64,000 bases of DNA from Arthrobacter glacialis (GTDB lineage: Bacteria; Actinomycetota; Actinomycetes; Actinomycetales; Micrococcaceae): positions 458,074 to 522,073 of the forward strand of contig NZ_PPXC01000001.1 in NCBI RefSeq assembly GCF_002909445.1. The letters are read 5' to 3'. The notes below the pieces were generated by a model that was not told where the DNA came from, ran no database searches, and was given only the letters and a program-made list of their open reading frames with translations. Position 1 is the first letter of the stretch. Each line of letters begins with the position of its first letter. The position numbers were made by a program, and so were the translations under genes. Below are positions 32,351-40,814 of this stretch, piece by piece.

Positions 32351-34843
32351 ATGACTATCGCTGCTGAGGGAGCGAACGACGGCAAAGAGGTGCGGAAGAA
32401 TCCCGAAAAACTCTTGTCTTTCAGGAAACCGGCAGAACAGTGGCTCCATGCCCTGCCTCTTGGAAATGGAAGCCTGGGGGCCATGGTCCATGGTGGGGTG
32501 CAGCGTGAGCGCATCGCACTGAACCTGGACACATTTTGGTCCGGGGGGCCCCGGAACCACAATGTCTCCGGTGGTCCGGACATTCTCCGGGCAATGCGAG
32601 GACTGATTTTTGACGGCAATGCGGACCCGTCTGGCGTGGATGCCCTCGCCCGGCAGATGCAGGGTCCAGCCACTGAATCATTCCAGCCTTTGGGCGATTT
32701 GATTATCGAGCAGCTCGACGCCATGGCAGATGAAACATCCCATGTCTACAGTCGTGAGCTGGATCTTTCCACTGCTGTTGCCACCACACACTTTGCCAGT
32801 CAGCAGGGAGGATTCTCCCGGGAGGCATTCTGTTCCCACGCAGATAATGTGCTGGTTGTCCGGCAGGTATCGACCATCAAGGGCGGGTTGAATCTGCGTG
32901 TCACGCTTCACAGTGTGCACAAGTCCGTGGCAGCACCTGATGGAGGCAGGTCTCCGCGTCCGCTGGAGCAAACCATGGGCCTGTCGGGACGCGCTCCGGA
33001 TTCCATTCCCGGTATGGGCTCCGACGTCGATGCAGGCGTTTCGTACAGTCAGCAACAGGGCATGCTGTTCGACCTTGCCGCACTGGTCACTGCAGATCAG
33101 GGCGAAGTCTCACTCTGTGCTGACGGGTCGGTGGAAGTCCGGGGGGCGACGACGGTATCAATTCTGCTCAGCGCAGCTGACTCCTACATCGGCTGGTCCT
33201 CCGCACCACATGAACGGCTTGACGATCTTCGCGCTTCAAATCTGGCGATCCTGGCTGCCGCGGCCGAATTGGACCATGAAGCATTGTTGGTCCGCCACCG
33301 GGACGACAACTCAAAACTGTTCAATCGTGTTGAGTTGGACCTTGGCGGTACCGCTTCGGAGAACGCACCGCCCACGGATGAACGGCTCGTGGGCCTGAGA
33401 GCCGGATCAACGGATGCCGGCCTCGCCGAACTGCTGTTCAACTTTGGCAGGTACCTTCTAATCGCCTCCTCCAGGCCAGGAACCAAACCTGCGAACTTGC
33501 AGGGAATATGGAACGCGGACGTCCGTCCGCCTTGGCGCTCGAATTGGACCGCCAATATCAACGTGCAGATGAACTACTGGGCTGCCGAGACAACGGGGCT
33601 GGCGGAGTGCCACGAACCGCTGCTCGAATTTATCGCCGAGCTTGCAGAATCCGGCAGCCACACAGCGACGGAACTCTACGGCGCTGGCGGTTGGACCTCC
33701 CACCACAATCTCGACATTTGGGGAACCACATGGCCCGTAGGTGGGGGTGACGGCAAGCCGCGGTGGTCCATGTGGCCCCTCTCGGCGGCCTGGCTGTGCC
33801 GCCACCTCGTTGACCACAATGATTTTTCCCCGGACCCGGCATTTCGTCGGCGGGCGTGGCCGGTGATTCGAGGAGCCGCGGAGTTCCTGCTCGACTTCCT
33901 TGTGACAGATCCGCGGCCGACAGCGGCCCCCGGCGCCCTGGTGACGGCGCCCTCCACGTCACCGGAGGCCTCATTCATTGGGCCGGACGGTCAAGTGATG
34001 TCCCTGGGGGTCATGACCACCATGGACAACTGGCTGATCAGGGAGCTGTTCGGCTCCTGCCTCCGCCTCGCAGCCACTGATGCGCAGTGTGCGGCGTTGG
34101 CCACGGAAGGATTTTCCAGCCGCCTCGCAGAGGCCCTGGACAGGTTGCCGGACATCGGGTTGCTGGAGGGTGGTGGCATCAATGAATGGGAGAGCAAGTA
34201 TCAGGATGAGGACCCCGGCCACCGTCACCTGTCCCATCTTTATGGACTGTACCCCTCCAACCTGGTGGATCTCCATCAGACTCCACGCATGGCCGAAGAG
34301 GCCCGACTGGCACTTGAGCGCCGACTCAAGTCAGGCGGTGGCGGAACGGGATGGAGCCAGGCGTGGGTCGCGTGCCTGTGGGCGAGGCTCGGCGACGGAT
34401 CGGCAGCTTTACGAAGCATCAACTCGCTCCTGAGCGACTCCGTGGCCGACAATTTGCTGGACCTCCACCCGCCCCGGATCTTCCAGATCGATGGAAACTT
34501 TGGGGTTGCCGCTGCCATGGCCGAAATGTTGTTGCAGAGCCACAGTGGGGAAGTAAAAATACTCCCGGCCCTCCCGCCGGAATGGCCGCGGGGAAGCGTC
34601 CGCGGATTACGAGCCCGGAACGGCCTGGTTGCAGCCATTGGCTGGGCGGACGGCGTGGTTTCCTTCGTTGAGCTCGAGGGCAGGCCCCTGCAAGTGGTCC
34701 GGTTGCGACTGCCCACCCTCTCGGCCCAAGCCTTGAACATGGACGTAGTGCACACCATTCAAATTCCGGAATCCGGAAAATACCGTTTGAATCCATGCCG
34801 TCCTGCTGCGACGGCCCTCAATCACGAGGCACTGGCACATTGA
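32351..34843 (+). CDS. GH95 alpha-L-fucosidase (1,2-alpha-L-fucosidase family)
   Basis: The 830-residue protein follows the GH95 layout: an N-terminal beta domain (KPAEQWLHALPLGNGSLGAM, LNLDTFWSGGP), a helical (alpha/alpha)6 barrel and a C-terminal beta domain. Barrel motifs include NLQGIWNADVRPPWRSNWT with NINVQMNYW, where the family's catalytic Asn pair sits. The segment INEWESKYQDEDPGHRHLSH holds the expected catalytic Glu at about residue 612, and FQIDGNFGVAAAMAEML follows. There is no signal peptide, unlike secreted GH95 enzymes, so it should act in the cytosol on oligosaccharides brought in by the adjacent importer. Some GH95 members act on alpha-L-galactosides; that cannot be separated here. 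GGAG precedes the ATG. Confidence 0.92.
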   Translation: MTIAAEGANDGKEVRKNPEKLLSFRKPAEQWLHALPLGNGSLGAMVHGGVQRERIALNLDTFWSGGPRNHNVSGGPDILRAMRGLIFDGNADPSGVDALARQMQGPATESFQPLGDLIIEQLDAMADETSHVYSRELDLSTAVATTHFASQQGGFSREAFCSHADNVLVVRQVSTIKGGLNLRVTLHSVHKSVAAPDGGRSPRPLEQTMGLSGRAPDSIPGMGSDVDAGVSYSQQQGMLFDLAALVTADQGEVSLCADGSVEVRGATTVSILLSAADSYIGWSSAPHERLDDLRASNLAILAAAAELDHEALLVRHRDDNSKLFNRVELDLGGTASENAPPTDERLVGLRAGSTDAGLAELLFNFGRYLLIASSRPGTKPANLQGIWNADVRPPWRSNWTANINVQMNYWAAETTGLAECHEPLLEFIAELAESGSHTATELYGAGGWTSHHNLDIWGTTWPVGGGDGKPRWSMWPLSAAWLCRHLVDHNDFSPDPAFRRRAWPVIRGAAEFLLDFLVTDPRPTAAPGALVTAPSTSPEASFIGPDGQVMSLGVMTTMDNWLIRELFGSCLRLAATDAQCAALATEGFSSRLAEALDRLPDIGLLEGGGINEWESKYQDEDPGHRHLSHLYGLYPSNLVDLHQTPRMAEEARLALERRLKSGGGGTGWSQAWVACLWARLGDGSAALRSINSLLSDSVADNLLDLHPPRIFQIDGNFGVAAAMAEMLLQSHSGEVKILPALPPEWPRGSVRGLRARNGLVAAIGWADGVVSFVELEGRPLQVVRLRLPTLSAQALNMDVVHTIQIPESGKYRLNPCRPAATALNHEALAH

Positions 34844-34871
34844 TGGAACATCCACTCGAAAGGAATTGTCC

Positions 34872-35852
34872 ATGAGCTTGACCAAAATTCGCCCATCGCC
34901 GCCACCTCTGGAAGCAAGGAAAGACCTGCCTATCAGGCCCAAGCTCTCGTTGTGGTCACGGATCAAGCGCGATAAACTCCTACTTTTTTTTGCTTTGCCA
35001 GGCATAGCGTTGCTGTTGACCTTCCAATACATTCCGCTGCTCGGAAATGTGATTGCATTCCAGGACTACCAACCGTTCCTGGGGATCATGCACTCGCGAT
35101 GGTCAGGCTTCGACAATTTTTCCGTCATTTTCAACGGCGACCCGGCATTTCTCAACGCCCTCAAGAACACGCTGATCATCACGGCCCTGCAAGCGGTCTT
35201 CGTTTTTCCGGCGCCAATACTGATCGCTCTTCTGCTGAACAGCCTGCTGTCGAATAGAATCCGGCAAATTGTCCAATCCATCCTGTACCTTCCGCATTTT
35301 CTCTCGTGGGTCATTGTTGTTGCTGTCTTCCAGCAGATCCTGGGCGGCTCCGGCATGATCAACAATTACTTGCGGGCAAACGGCCATGACCCCATCTCCA
35401 TTATTGGAAATTCGGAACTGTTCACCACTGTGATCACGAGCCAGGTTATTTGGAAAGACACGGGTTGGGCAACGATTCTCTTTCTGGCAGCGCTCGCCCA
35501 AATTGACCGCTCCCTTTATGAGGCATCGGCCGTCGATGGTGCCAGCCGCTGGATGCAGACCTGGCACATAACCCTGCCCGGGTTGCGTTCCATTATCATC
35601 CTGCTCTTTATTTTGAAGCTGGGGGACTCCCTCACCGTCGGTTTCGAACAATTGGTCCTCCAACAGCAGGCGGTGGGGCTGGGCGTGTCAGAAGTCTTGG
35701 ACACCTATGTATTCAACAACGGCATTATCGGCGGAGCGTGGGGAGTCGCGGCCGCCGTCGGGCTCGTCAAGGGCGTTGTCGGTGTGGTCCTGGTCCTTTT
35801 GGCCAATAAACTAGCCCATTTCTTCGGCGAAGAAGGAGTTTACAAATCATGA
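34872..35852 (+). CDS. Oligosaccharide ABC importer permease, LplB type
   Basis: This 326-residue permease has six predicted helices. It has the cytosolic EAA loop YEASAVDGASRWMQTWHITLPG and an N-terminus (LLFFALPGIALLLTFQYIPLLGNVIAFQDY in part) typical of LplB-type polysaccharide permeases. AAAGGA lies 7 bases before the ATG at 34872; a TTG at 34866 is less likely. It pairs with the permease encoded next (ATGA overlap) and the binding protein encoded at 36795. No ATPase gene lies in this operon, so a shared MsmK-like ATPase elsewhere is expected, as usual for this class. Confidence 0.92.
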   Translation: MSLTKIRPSPPPLEARKDLPIRPKLSLWSRIKRDKLLLFFALPGIALLLTFQYIPLLGNVIAFQDYQPFLGIMHSRWSGFDNFSVIFNGDPAFLNALKNTLIITALQAVFVFPAPILIALLLNSLLSNRIRQIVQSILYLPHFLSWVIVVAVFQQILGGSGMINNYLRANGHDPISIIGNSELFTTVITSQVIWKDTGWATILFLAALAQIDRSLYEASAVDGASRWMQTWHITLPGLRSIIILLFILKLGDSLTVGFEQLVLQQQAVGLGVSEVLDTYVFNNGIIGGAWGVAAAVGLVKGVVGVVLVLLANKLAHFFGEEGVYKS

Positions 35853-36742
35853 GCCGGAAAATTATTGACGGAATGCCCGCGCCCGCCATGGGGACAAGGC
35901 TGCTCAAGGGGTTCATCCTTCTCCTTATCTGCGCCGTGGTCATCGTCCCGTTCATTGGCATCATCTCGACGTCAGTGGCCTCACCGGAGCAAGTGAATAA
36001 GGCCGGTGGATTTGTCCTATTCCCGGACTCGGTGCAGTGGTCAGCCTATGCGTCCGTCCTCTCCGGGGGAGTGGTCACCCGCTCCTTGTTTGTCAGTGCA
36101 GGCATTACCGTTGTTGGAACGCTCCTCAGCCTCACAGTCACCAGCATGCTGGGCTGGGCACTGAGCCGGCGCAGCATGGTGGGCAACAAGTTCATGATCA
36201 TGCTTGTCCTGTTCAGTCTGCTCTTCACCCCCGGGATGATCCCCACCTACCTGATGGTCAAGCAGCTTGGAATGCTCGATTCATACTGGGCCCTGATTGT
36301 TCCCACCATGGTTAGCGGCTTCAACGTCATTGTCATGCGTTCCTTCTTCTCAGGTATTCCCGCTGAACTTATTGATGCCGCGAGGATGGACGGTGCCGGC
36401 GAGTGGCAAATCTTCCGACGGATCGCGTTGCCTCTCTCAAAGGCAGTTATGGCGGTCATTGGCCTGTTCTACGCCGTTGGATATTGGAACTCCTTCTTCA
36501 ACGCCATGCTGTACCTCAGCGATTCTGCAAAGTGGCCGTTGCAGCTTGTCTTGCGGACGTACGTGGTCAACGGCACCCAACTCGGCGAAGCCGATCTGGG
36601 AGCCCTGGACGCGGTGCTTCCGCCGGAGCCATCAATTCAAATGGCCATCCTCGTCATTGCGATTGTGCCCATTCTGCTCGTGTACCCGTTCCTGCAAAAG
36701 CACTTTGCCAAGGGCGTGATGACTGGCGCCGTCAAGGGCTAG
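35849..36742 (+). CDS. Oligosaccharide ABC importer permease, YtcP type
   Basis: This 297-residue permease has about six helices and the EAA loop ELIDAARMDGAGEWQIFRRI. It contains FTPGMIPTYLMVKQLGMLDS and YWNSFFNAMLYL, typical of YtcP partners of LplB. The start overlaps the LplB-type gene as ATGA, giving a heterodimeric channel. The C-terminal LVYPFLQKHFAKGVMTGAVKG is the usual family ending. Confidence 0.92.
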   Translation: MSRKIIDGMPAPAMGTRLLKGFILLLICAVVIVPFIGIISTSVASPEQVNKAGGFVLFPDSVQWSAYASVLSGGVVTRSLFVSAGITVVGTLLSLTVTSMLGWALSRRSMVGNKFMIMLVLFSLLFTPGMIPTYLMVKQLGMLDSYWALIVPTMVSGFNVIVMRSFFSGIPAELIDAARMDGAGEWQIFRRIALPLSKAVMAVIGLFYAVGYWNSFFNAMLYLSDSAKWPLQLVLRTYVVNGTQLGEADLGALDAVLPPEPSIQMAILVIAIVPILLVYPFLQKHFAKGVMTGAVKG

Positions 36743-36794
36743 CCAGTCGCTGATTGCCAATAATTGACTTTGAATCCACCAGAGAGATGAAACC

Positions 36795-38435
36795 ATGAAA
36801 ACTTTCCAAAAATCAGAACTGTCACGCCGCGGAATTCTTCGAGGAACCCTCGCCATGGGCGTAATCGCCGCATTTGGCGCACCGCTTCTCACCGCGTGTG
36901 GTGACGGCGGCATACCTGCCGGAGCCAATGCGGGCAACGCCTCGCTCCCGACTTTCGTTAAATTCCCTGGTGTCACTGCCGACCTGCCCGGCACCAATGC
37001 AGGCGTCACCGATGGGTATTTCACCTACCCGGCCAACCCGCCGAAAACTACCACAGGGATTCCCGGTGACGGCAAGCCCATCACCGTCATGATGCCCGCG
37101 GCCGGCGCCATCCCACCGGCCCCGGACCAGAACGCCTACGCGCAGGAGCTGAACAAGAGGTTGGGTTCCGAGCTGAAAGTGGCGTGGACACCCTCTGCCG
37201 ACTGGTCCCAGAAGCTGGCCACGACCATTGCCGGCGATCAGCTTCCGGACGTCTTCAATCTGTTGAATGAAACTCCCGACTTTCCTTCGATGCTGGAGGC
37301 CAAGGCCCTGGACCTGACGCCGTATCTGGCCGGCGACGCCATCAAGAAGTATCCCGCGCTGGCCAACATCCCCACGGAAAGCTGGCGTGGGGCAGTCTTT
37401 AACGGCAAGATTTTTGGCCTGCCGATTCCCCGCGGAATAACCACATCCCGAATCCTCTACCGCAGGGAGGACATTCTTGAGCAGTTGGGGGCCACCGCCG
37501 TGCCGACCAGCTTTGCCGAATTCCTCGAACTCTGTGAAACAGTGACCGAACCCTCCAAGAACCGCTGGGCCCTTGCCAGTCTTCCCATGACGTTCGTTCA
37601 GGAAATGTACCAGCTGCCCAACAACTGGTCTGAACACGACGGGGCCTTCAGTCATCTTTTCGAACATGAAAACATGAAGGCAGCACTGGAAGCAGGCCGC
37701 CAGCTCGTTGCTGCAAAAGTTGTCAACCCTGACGCGTTCGCATCGGCGCAGGCGCAATACAAAAAATGGTTTGACGCTGGCACGGCTGTCATGGTTGAAG
37801 ACAGCTTGAGCGCTTGGCAGGGATTCCAGCGCCGAGGCGTCGCCATTCCGGGGTTCAAGATGGCCGCGCACCCGGCACCCGGTGCTGACGGTGGAAGTGG
37901 CAGCTTTTGGCTCGGAGATCCCAACCACTCCATCACCGCCATCAACAAAAAGTCCAAGGACAGGGTGGAAACCATTCTGAACGTTTTCAACTGGCTGGCA
38001 TCACCGTTTGGCACCGAAGAAGACATGCTCAGGCAGTATGGCGTTGAGGGGCTCGACTATGAGCTGGATGGGAGCGACCCCATTTTGACGGACCAGGGCA
38101 CCCTTGAAATCAAGGCAAATCCCGTCTACCTCACCGGGTCACCAGCAACGCTGTACATCTCACAGGGTGAGGACGCAGTACGGGCCCGCCATGACGCAGA
38201 GGAAGCCCTGGTGCCCCTGGCCGTCAAGGACGCCAGCAACGGGTTGTACTCTGCGACCGCATCACGTACCGGGGCGCAACAGCTCAAGTCGATGGAGGCA
38301 CTGCAAAATGACATTGTTCAGGGCCGTAAGCCGGTATCCGCTTGGGATGCAGGAGTGAAGGACTGGCAGGGCAAAGCCGGTGACAAAATGCGTTCAGAGT
38401 ATGAAGAGGCGTTTGCCCAACTCAAAAACGCCTGA
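36795..38435 (+). CDS. Oligosaccharide-binding lipoprotein, LplA type, Tat signal
   Basis: The 546-residue protein has a twin-arginine signal (SRRGILRG, Arg11-Arg12) and lipobox LLTAC with Cys35. It therefore appears to be exported folded and lipid-anchored. The mature part resembles LplA/YtcQ-type solute-binding proteins of about 500 residues (PITVMMPAAG, WSQKLATTIAGDQLPDVFNL, WRGAVFNGKIFGLPIPRG), which bind long glycans. Expected ligand: fucosylated oligosaccharides from plant, algal or animal glycans, inferred from the GH95 gene. GAGAG precedes the ATG; 52 bases separate it from the permease gene. Confidence 0.9.
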   Translation: MKTFQKSELSRRGILRGTLAMGVIAAFGAPLLTACGDGGIPAGANAGNASLPTFVKFPGVTADLPGTNAGVTDGYFTYPANPPKTTTGIPGDGKPITVMMPAAGAIPPAPDQNAYAQELNKRLGSELKVAWTPSADWSQKLATTIAGDQLPDVFNLLNETPDFPSMLEAKALDLTPYLAGDAIKKYPALANIPTESWRGAVFNGKIFGLPIPRGITTSRILYRREDILEQLGATAVPTSFAEFLELCETVTEPSKNRWALASLPMTFVQEMYQLPNNWSEHDGAFSHLFEHENMKAALEAGRQLVAAKVVNPDAFASAQAQYKKWFDAGTAVMVEDSLSAWQGFQRRGVAIPGFKMAAHPAPGADGGSGSFWLGDPNHSITAINKKSKDRVETILNVFNWLASPFGTEEDMLRQYGVEGLDYELDGSDPILTDQGTLEIKANPVYLTGSPATLYISQGEDAVRARHDAEEALVPLAVKDASNGLYSATASRTGAQQLKSMEALQNDIVQGRKPVSAWDAGVKDWQGKAGDKMRSEYEEAFAQLKNA

Positions 38436-38606
38436 CCCCATCCCACCATGGCCGGATCCCAATGAGCAGGCCGTGCACCTATAAATGGCTGGAACAACCT
38501 GACACGGAACGGTCCGCACACCTGAGTTCTCTACGCGCGGACCGTCCACCTGGTGAAACGAAGGCCTGCCACCGTACCCGTCCGGACGCATCGAAAAGAG
38601 CACACC

Positions 38607-39476
38607 ATGAAATTCTCAGTATTCACCGCTTCAACACCGGAATGGACGCCGGAGGAGGCTGCAGCAACCCTCGCCGCGCAAGGGTGGGACGGGATTGAAT
38701 GGCGAATCACCGATCAGGAACCAGCCGCTGAACCAGGATTCTGGGCCGGTAATAGGTCCACGTGGGCCCTCACCGGGCTGGAAAAGGTTCTGGCGCGAAT
38801 CGCGGCCGTCACCTCAGCAGCCGGCCTCGAGTACTCCGGCATCGGCGGATACGTGCGGTGCGACAACCATGATGACGTTGAGCGCATCCTGGCGGCGACG
38901 GCTCACCTGGGTGCCGGGCAAGTCCGTATTGTGGTGTTGCCATTGGGCGCCTCCGCCATGGGCGGAGAGCCCACCGGGCGTGATTACCGGGACCTTTTTG
39001 CGGAAACTCGGGAGCACTTTGCCTGGGTTGCCGAACGGTCTTCGTTCCATGGCGTGAAGGCCCTGGTTGAGCTCCACCACCAGACGGTGACATCATCGCC
39101 GTCGTCCGCCCTGCGCTTGCTGGAAGGGCTGGACCCGAACCATGTTGGCGTCATCCATGATCTGGGAAACCTCGTCGTCGAAGGTGGTGAAGAAAGCCTG
39201 GCAGGGCTGCAACTTTTGGGGGACTACCTCGCCCATGTCCACGTCAAAAACGCTGCGTGGCGTCAACTCCCTGGCACGGGTGCGGAATCCGCTTGGAAAC
39301 ACGAGTGGTCAACCCTGCGAGGTGGAATCGCCGACGTGCCACGGTATTTCGGGGCTCTGGCTGCCGTTGGCTATGACGGCTGGGTGACAGTGGAGGACTT
39401 CTCCACCGAATTGCCCCTCGCAGAACGTACCGCCGACAATCTCGCCTATCTCCGGTCTCTCGTGCAACCGTGTTAG
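38607..39476 (+). CDS. Sugar phosphate isomerase/epimerase (xylose isomerase-like TIM barrel)
   Basis: The 289-residue protein starts MKFSVFTASTPEWTPEEAAA. It has AP-endonuclease-2/xylose isomerase-like TIM-barrel features: GWDGIEWRI, LVELHHQT, VGVIHDLGNLVVEGG and VHVKNAAW. The metal ligands are likely Glu (VELHH), Asp/His (IHDLGN), His (HVHVKN) and a late Glu (VTVEDFS). Substrate unknown; isomerisation or epimerisation of a sugar released by GH95 is possible. The frame extends to 38553, but the ATG at 38607 fits the family N-terminus. It ends the island operon, and its stop is 14 bases before the duplicated gene fragment. The 171-bp gap upstream holds nothing recognisable. Confidence 0.85.
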   Translation: MKFSVFTASTPEWTPEEAAATLAAQGWDGIEWRITDQEPAAEPGFWAGNRSTWALTGLEKVLARIAAVTSAAGLEYSGIGGYVRCDNHDDVERILAATAHLGAGQVRIVVLPLGASAMGGEPTGRDYRDLFAETREHFAWVAERSSFHGVKALVELHHQTVTSSPSSALRLLEGLDPNHVGVIHDLGNLVVEGGEESLAGLQLLGDYLAHVHVKNAAWRQLPGTGAESAWKHEWSTLRGGIADVPRYFGALAAVGYDGWVTVEDFSTELPLAERTADNLAYLRSLVQPC

Positions 39477-39490
39477 TCGAGGTGTGTCCG

Positions 39491-39607
39491 TTGGCGTTGC
39501 TGCGGCTCGGCATGGGTGAGCCGTCCGGCGTCGAACGCAAGGCAGAAATAGTGCGCCAGCACGTGAGCCGTGCTGGCCAGCTTTTACACAACAAAGCCGC
39601 TTACTGA
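39491..39607 (+). pseudogene. Orphan 3' fragment of the bpa-neighbour gene
   Basis: The 39 codons translate from LALLRLGMGEPSGVERKAEI to a C-terminus LLHNKAAY. They match the last ~39 codons of the gene ending at 31069 and lack any 5' part or start. For the first 27 codons nearly all differences are synonymous (GGC/GGT, CGT/CGC, AAA/AAG, CAA/CAG). The last residues diverge (ARKQSGG versus HNKAAY). This pattern means two homologous alleles, not a fresh tandem copy, and marks the right edge of the island. Confidence 0.85.
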
Positions 39608-39675
39608 CAAGTAGCTCGGCTTAGTCACTAAAAATGACGTGAAATCGGTAGACCTGCGTCACATTGAGTTGCGCC

Positions 39676-39694
39676 TAAGGTGAGCCTGCCCTTC
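39676..39694. promoter_or_regulatory. DtxR/IdeR-like iron box before the ferric importer
   Basis: TAAGGTGAGCCTGCCCTTC agrees with the DtxR/IdeR consensus (TTAGGTTAGSCTAACCTAA) in 13 of 19 positions. It lies between TTGCGC (39669-39674) and TCTAAT (39693-39698), an 18-base-spaced promoter, about 60 bases before the start of the iron-binding protein gene. Iron-loaded repressor bound here would block transcription. Confidence 0.6.
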
Positions 39695-39753
39695 TAATGG
39701 ATTGCGATCAATTTTTGTTCGCTAATTATCTCTACCGCCGAGAGGCCCCCATA

Positions 39754-40809
39754 ATGTTTAGCAAATTGCAGTTCAGCAAAGCCGCTTTGACGGCGCTGGC
39801 TGGAGTATCCGTTCTGGCACTTGCCGCCTGCAGTGGCGCAGCGGCACCGGCCGAAAGCACAAGCGCAGCAGGCTCAGCCACTGACGCCATCACTGTTTAC
39901 AACGCCCAGCATGAGTCGCTGACGCAGGCGTGGGTGGATGAGTTCACCAAGGAAACCGGCATCAAGGTCACCGTGCGCAACGGTGACGACTTGGAGCTGA
40001 GCAACCAGATCATCGCAGAAGGCGCCAAGTCGCCGGCCGATGTGTTCCTGACCGAGAATTCTCCCGCCATGACGCAGGTTGAAAATGCCGGCCTCTTCGC
40101 CGACATCAGCGCCAAGGTGCAGGAGCAGGTTCCTGCCGAGTACCGCCCCTCCACGAACAAGTGGGCCGGCATTGCCGCTCGCAGCACCGTTTTTGCCTAC
40201 GACACCACCAAGCTGAAGGCTGATCAGCTGCCCAAGTCGCTCATGGACTTGGCCGATCCCGCGTGGAAGGGCCGCTGGGCCGCGTCACCGTCCGGCGCCG
40301 ACTTCCAGGCGATCGTCTCCGCCATGTTGGAGCTCGAGGGTGAGGATGCAACGCTGTCCTGGTTGAAGTCCATGAAGGAAAACTTCAAGGCTTACAAGGG
40401 CAACAGCACCGCCATGAAAGCCGTCAACGCCGGCGAAGTTGAAGGCGCTGTCATCTACCACTACTACTGGTTCGGCGATCAGAACAAGACCGGCGAGAAT
40501 TCCAAAAACGTGGCCATGCACTACTTCAAGAATGAAGATCCGGGCGCTTTTGTCTCCATCTCCGGCGGTGGCGTTTTGGCTTCCAGCCAGCACCAGGACA
40601 ACGCCTCGAAGTTCCTTGAGTACGTCACGGGCAAGGCCGGCCAGACCATTCTGCAGACCGGCACCAGCTTTGAGTACCCGGTTGGCTCCGGCGTTGCCGC
40701 CAACGAGAAGCTGACCCCGCTGGCCGATCTTCAGGCCCCCAAGATTGACCCTGCCAAGCTGAACTCCGCCAAGGTGACTGAGCTGATGACGCAGGCTGGT
40801 CTACTGTAG
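39754..40809 (+). CDS. Ferric-iron-binding lipoprotein, FbpA/FutA type
   Basis: The 351-residue protein has a signal peptide with lipobox LAAC (Cys26). The two-lobe class of ferric-binding proteins is evident from [50 protein letters not shown] and VIYHYYWFG; the tyrosines in YHYYW are the typical iron ligands. The frame begins at 39697, but the ATG at 39754 has GAGAGG 9 bases upstream and starts the signal peptide. It is the first gene of a three-gene operon with permease and ATPase, behind an iron box. Confidence 0.92.
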   Translation: MFSKLQFSKAALTALAGVSVLALAACSGAAAPAESTSAAGSATDAITVYNAQHESLTQAWVDEFTKETGIKVTVRNGDDLELSNQIIAEGAKSPADVFLTENSPAMTQVENAGLFADISAKVQEQVPAEYRPSTNKWAGIAARSTVFAYDTTKLKADQLPKSLMDLADPAWKGRWAASPSGADFQAIVSAMLELEGEDATLSWLKSMKENFKAYKGNSTAMKAVNAGEVEGAVIYHYYWFGDQNKTGENSKNVAMHYFKNEDPGAFVSISGGGVLASSQHQDNASKFLEYVTGKAGQTILQTGTSFEYPVGSGVAANEKLTPLADLQAPKIDPAKLNSAKVTELMTQAGLL

Positions 40810-40814
40810 TTTCA

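Larger units (their letters stand above)
31070..39490. other. Putative acquired island bounded by diverged copies of a gene 3' end
   Basis: The segment carries five rightward genes and one leftward gene for uptake and cleavage of fucosylated oligosaccharides. It is bounded on the left by the intact gene ending at 31069 and on the right by a second copy of that gene's last 39 codons at 39491-39607. No integrase, transposase or tRNA lies at either edge, so homologous recombination is a more likely route than site-specific integration. The left convergent junction (15 bases) lacks the long hairpin found in the window's other roomy convergent gaps. Confidence 0.6.
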
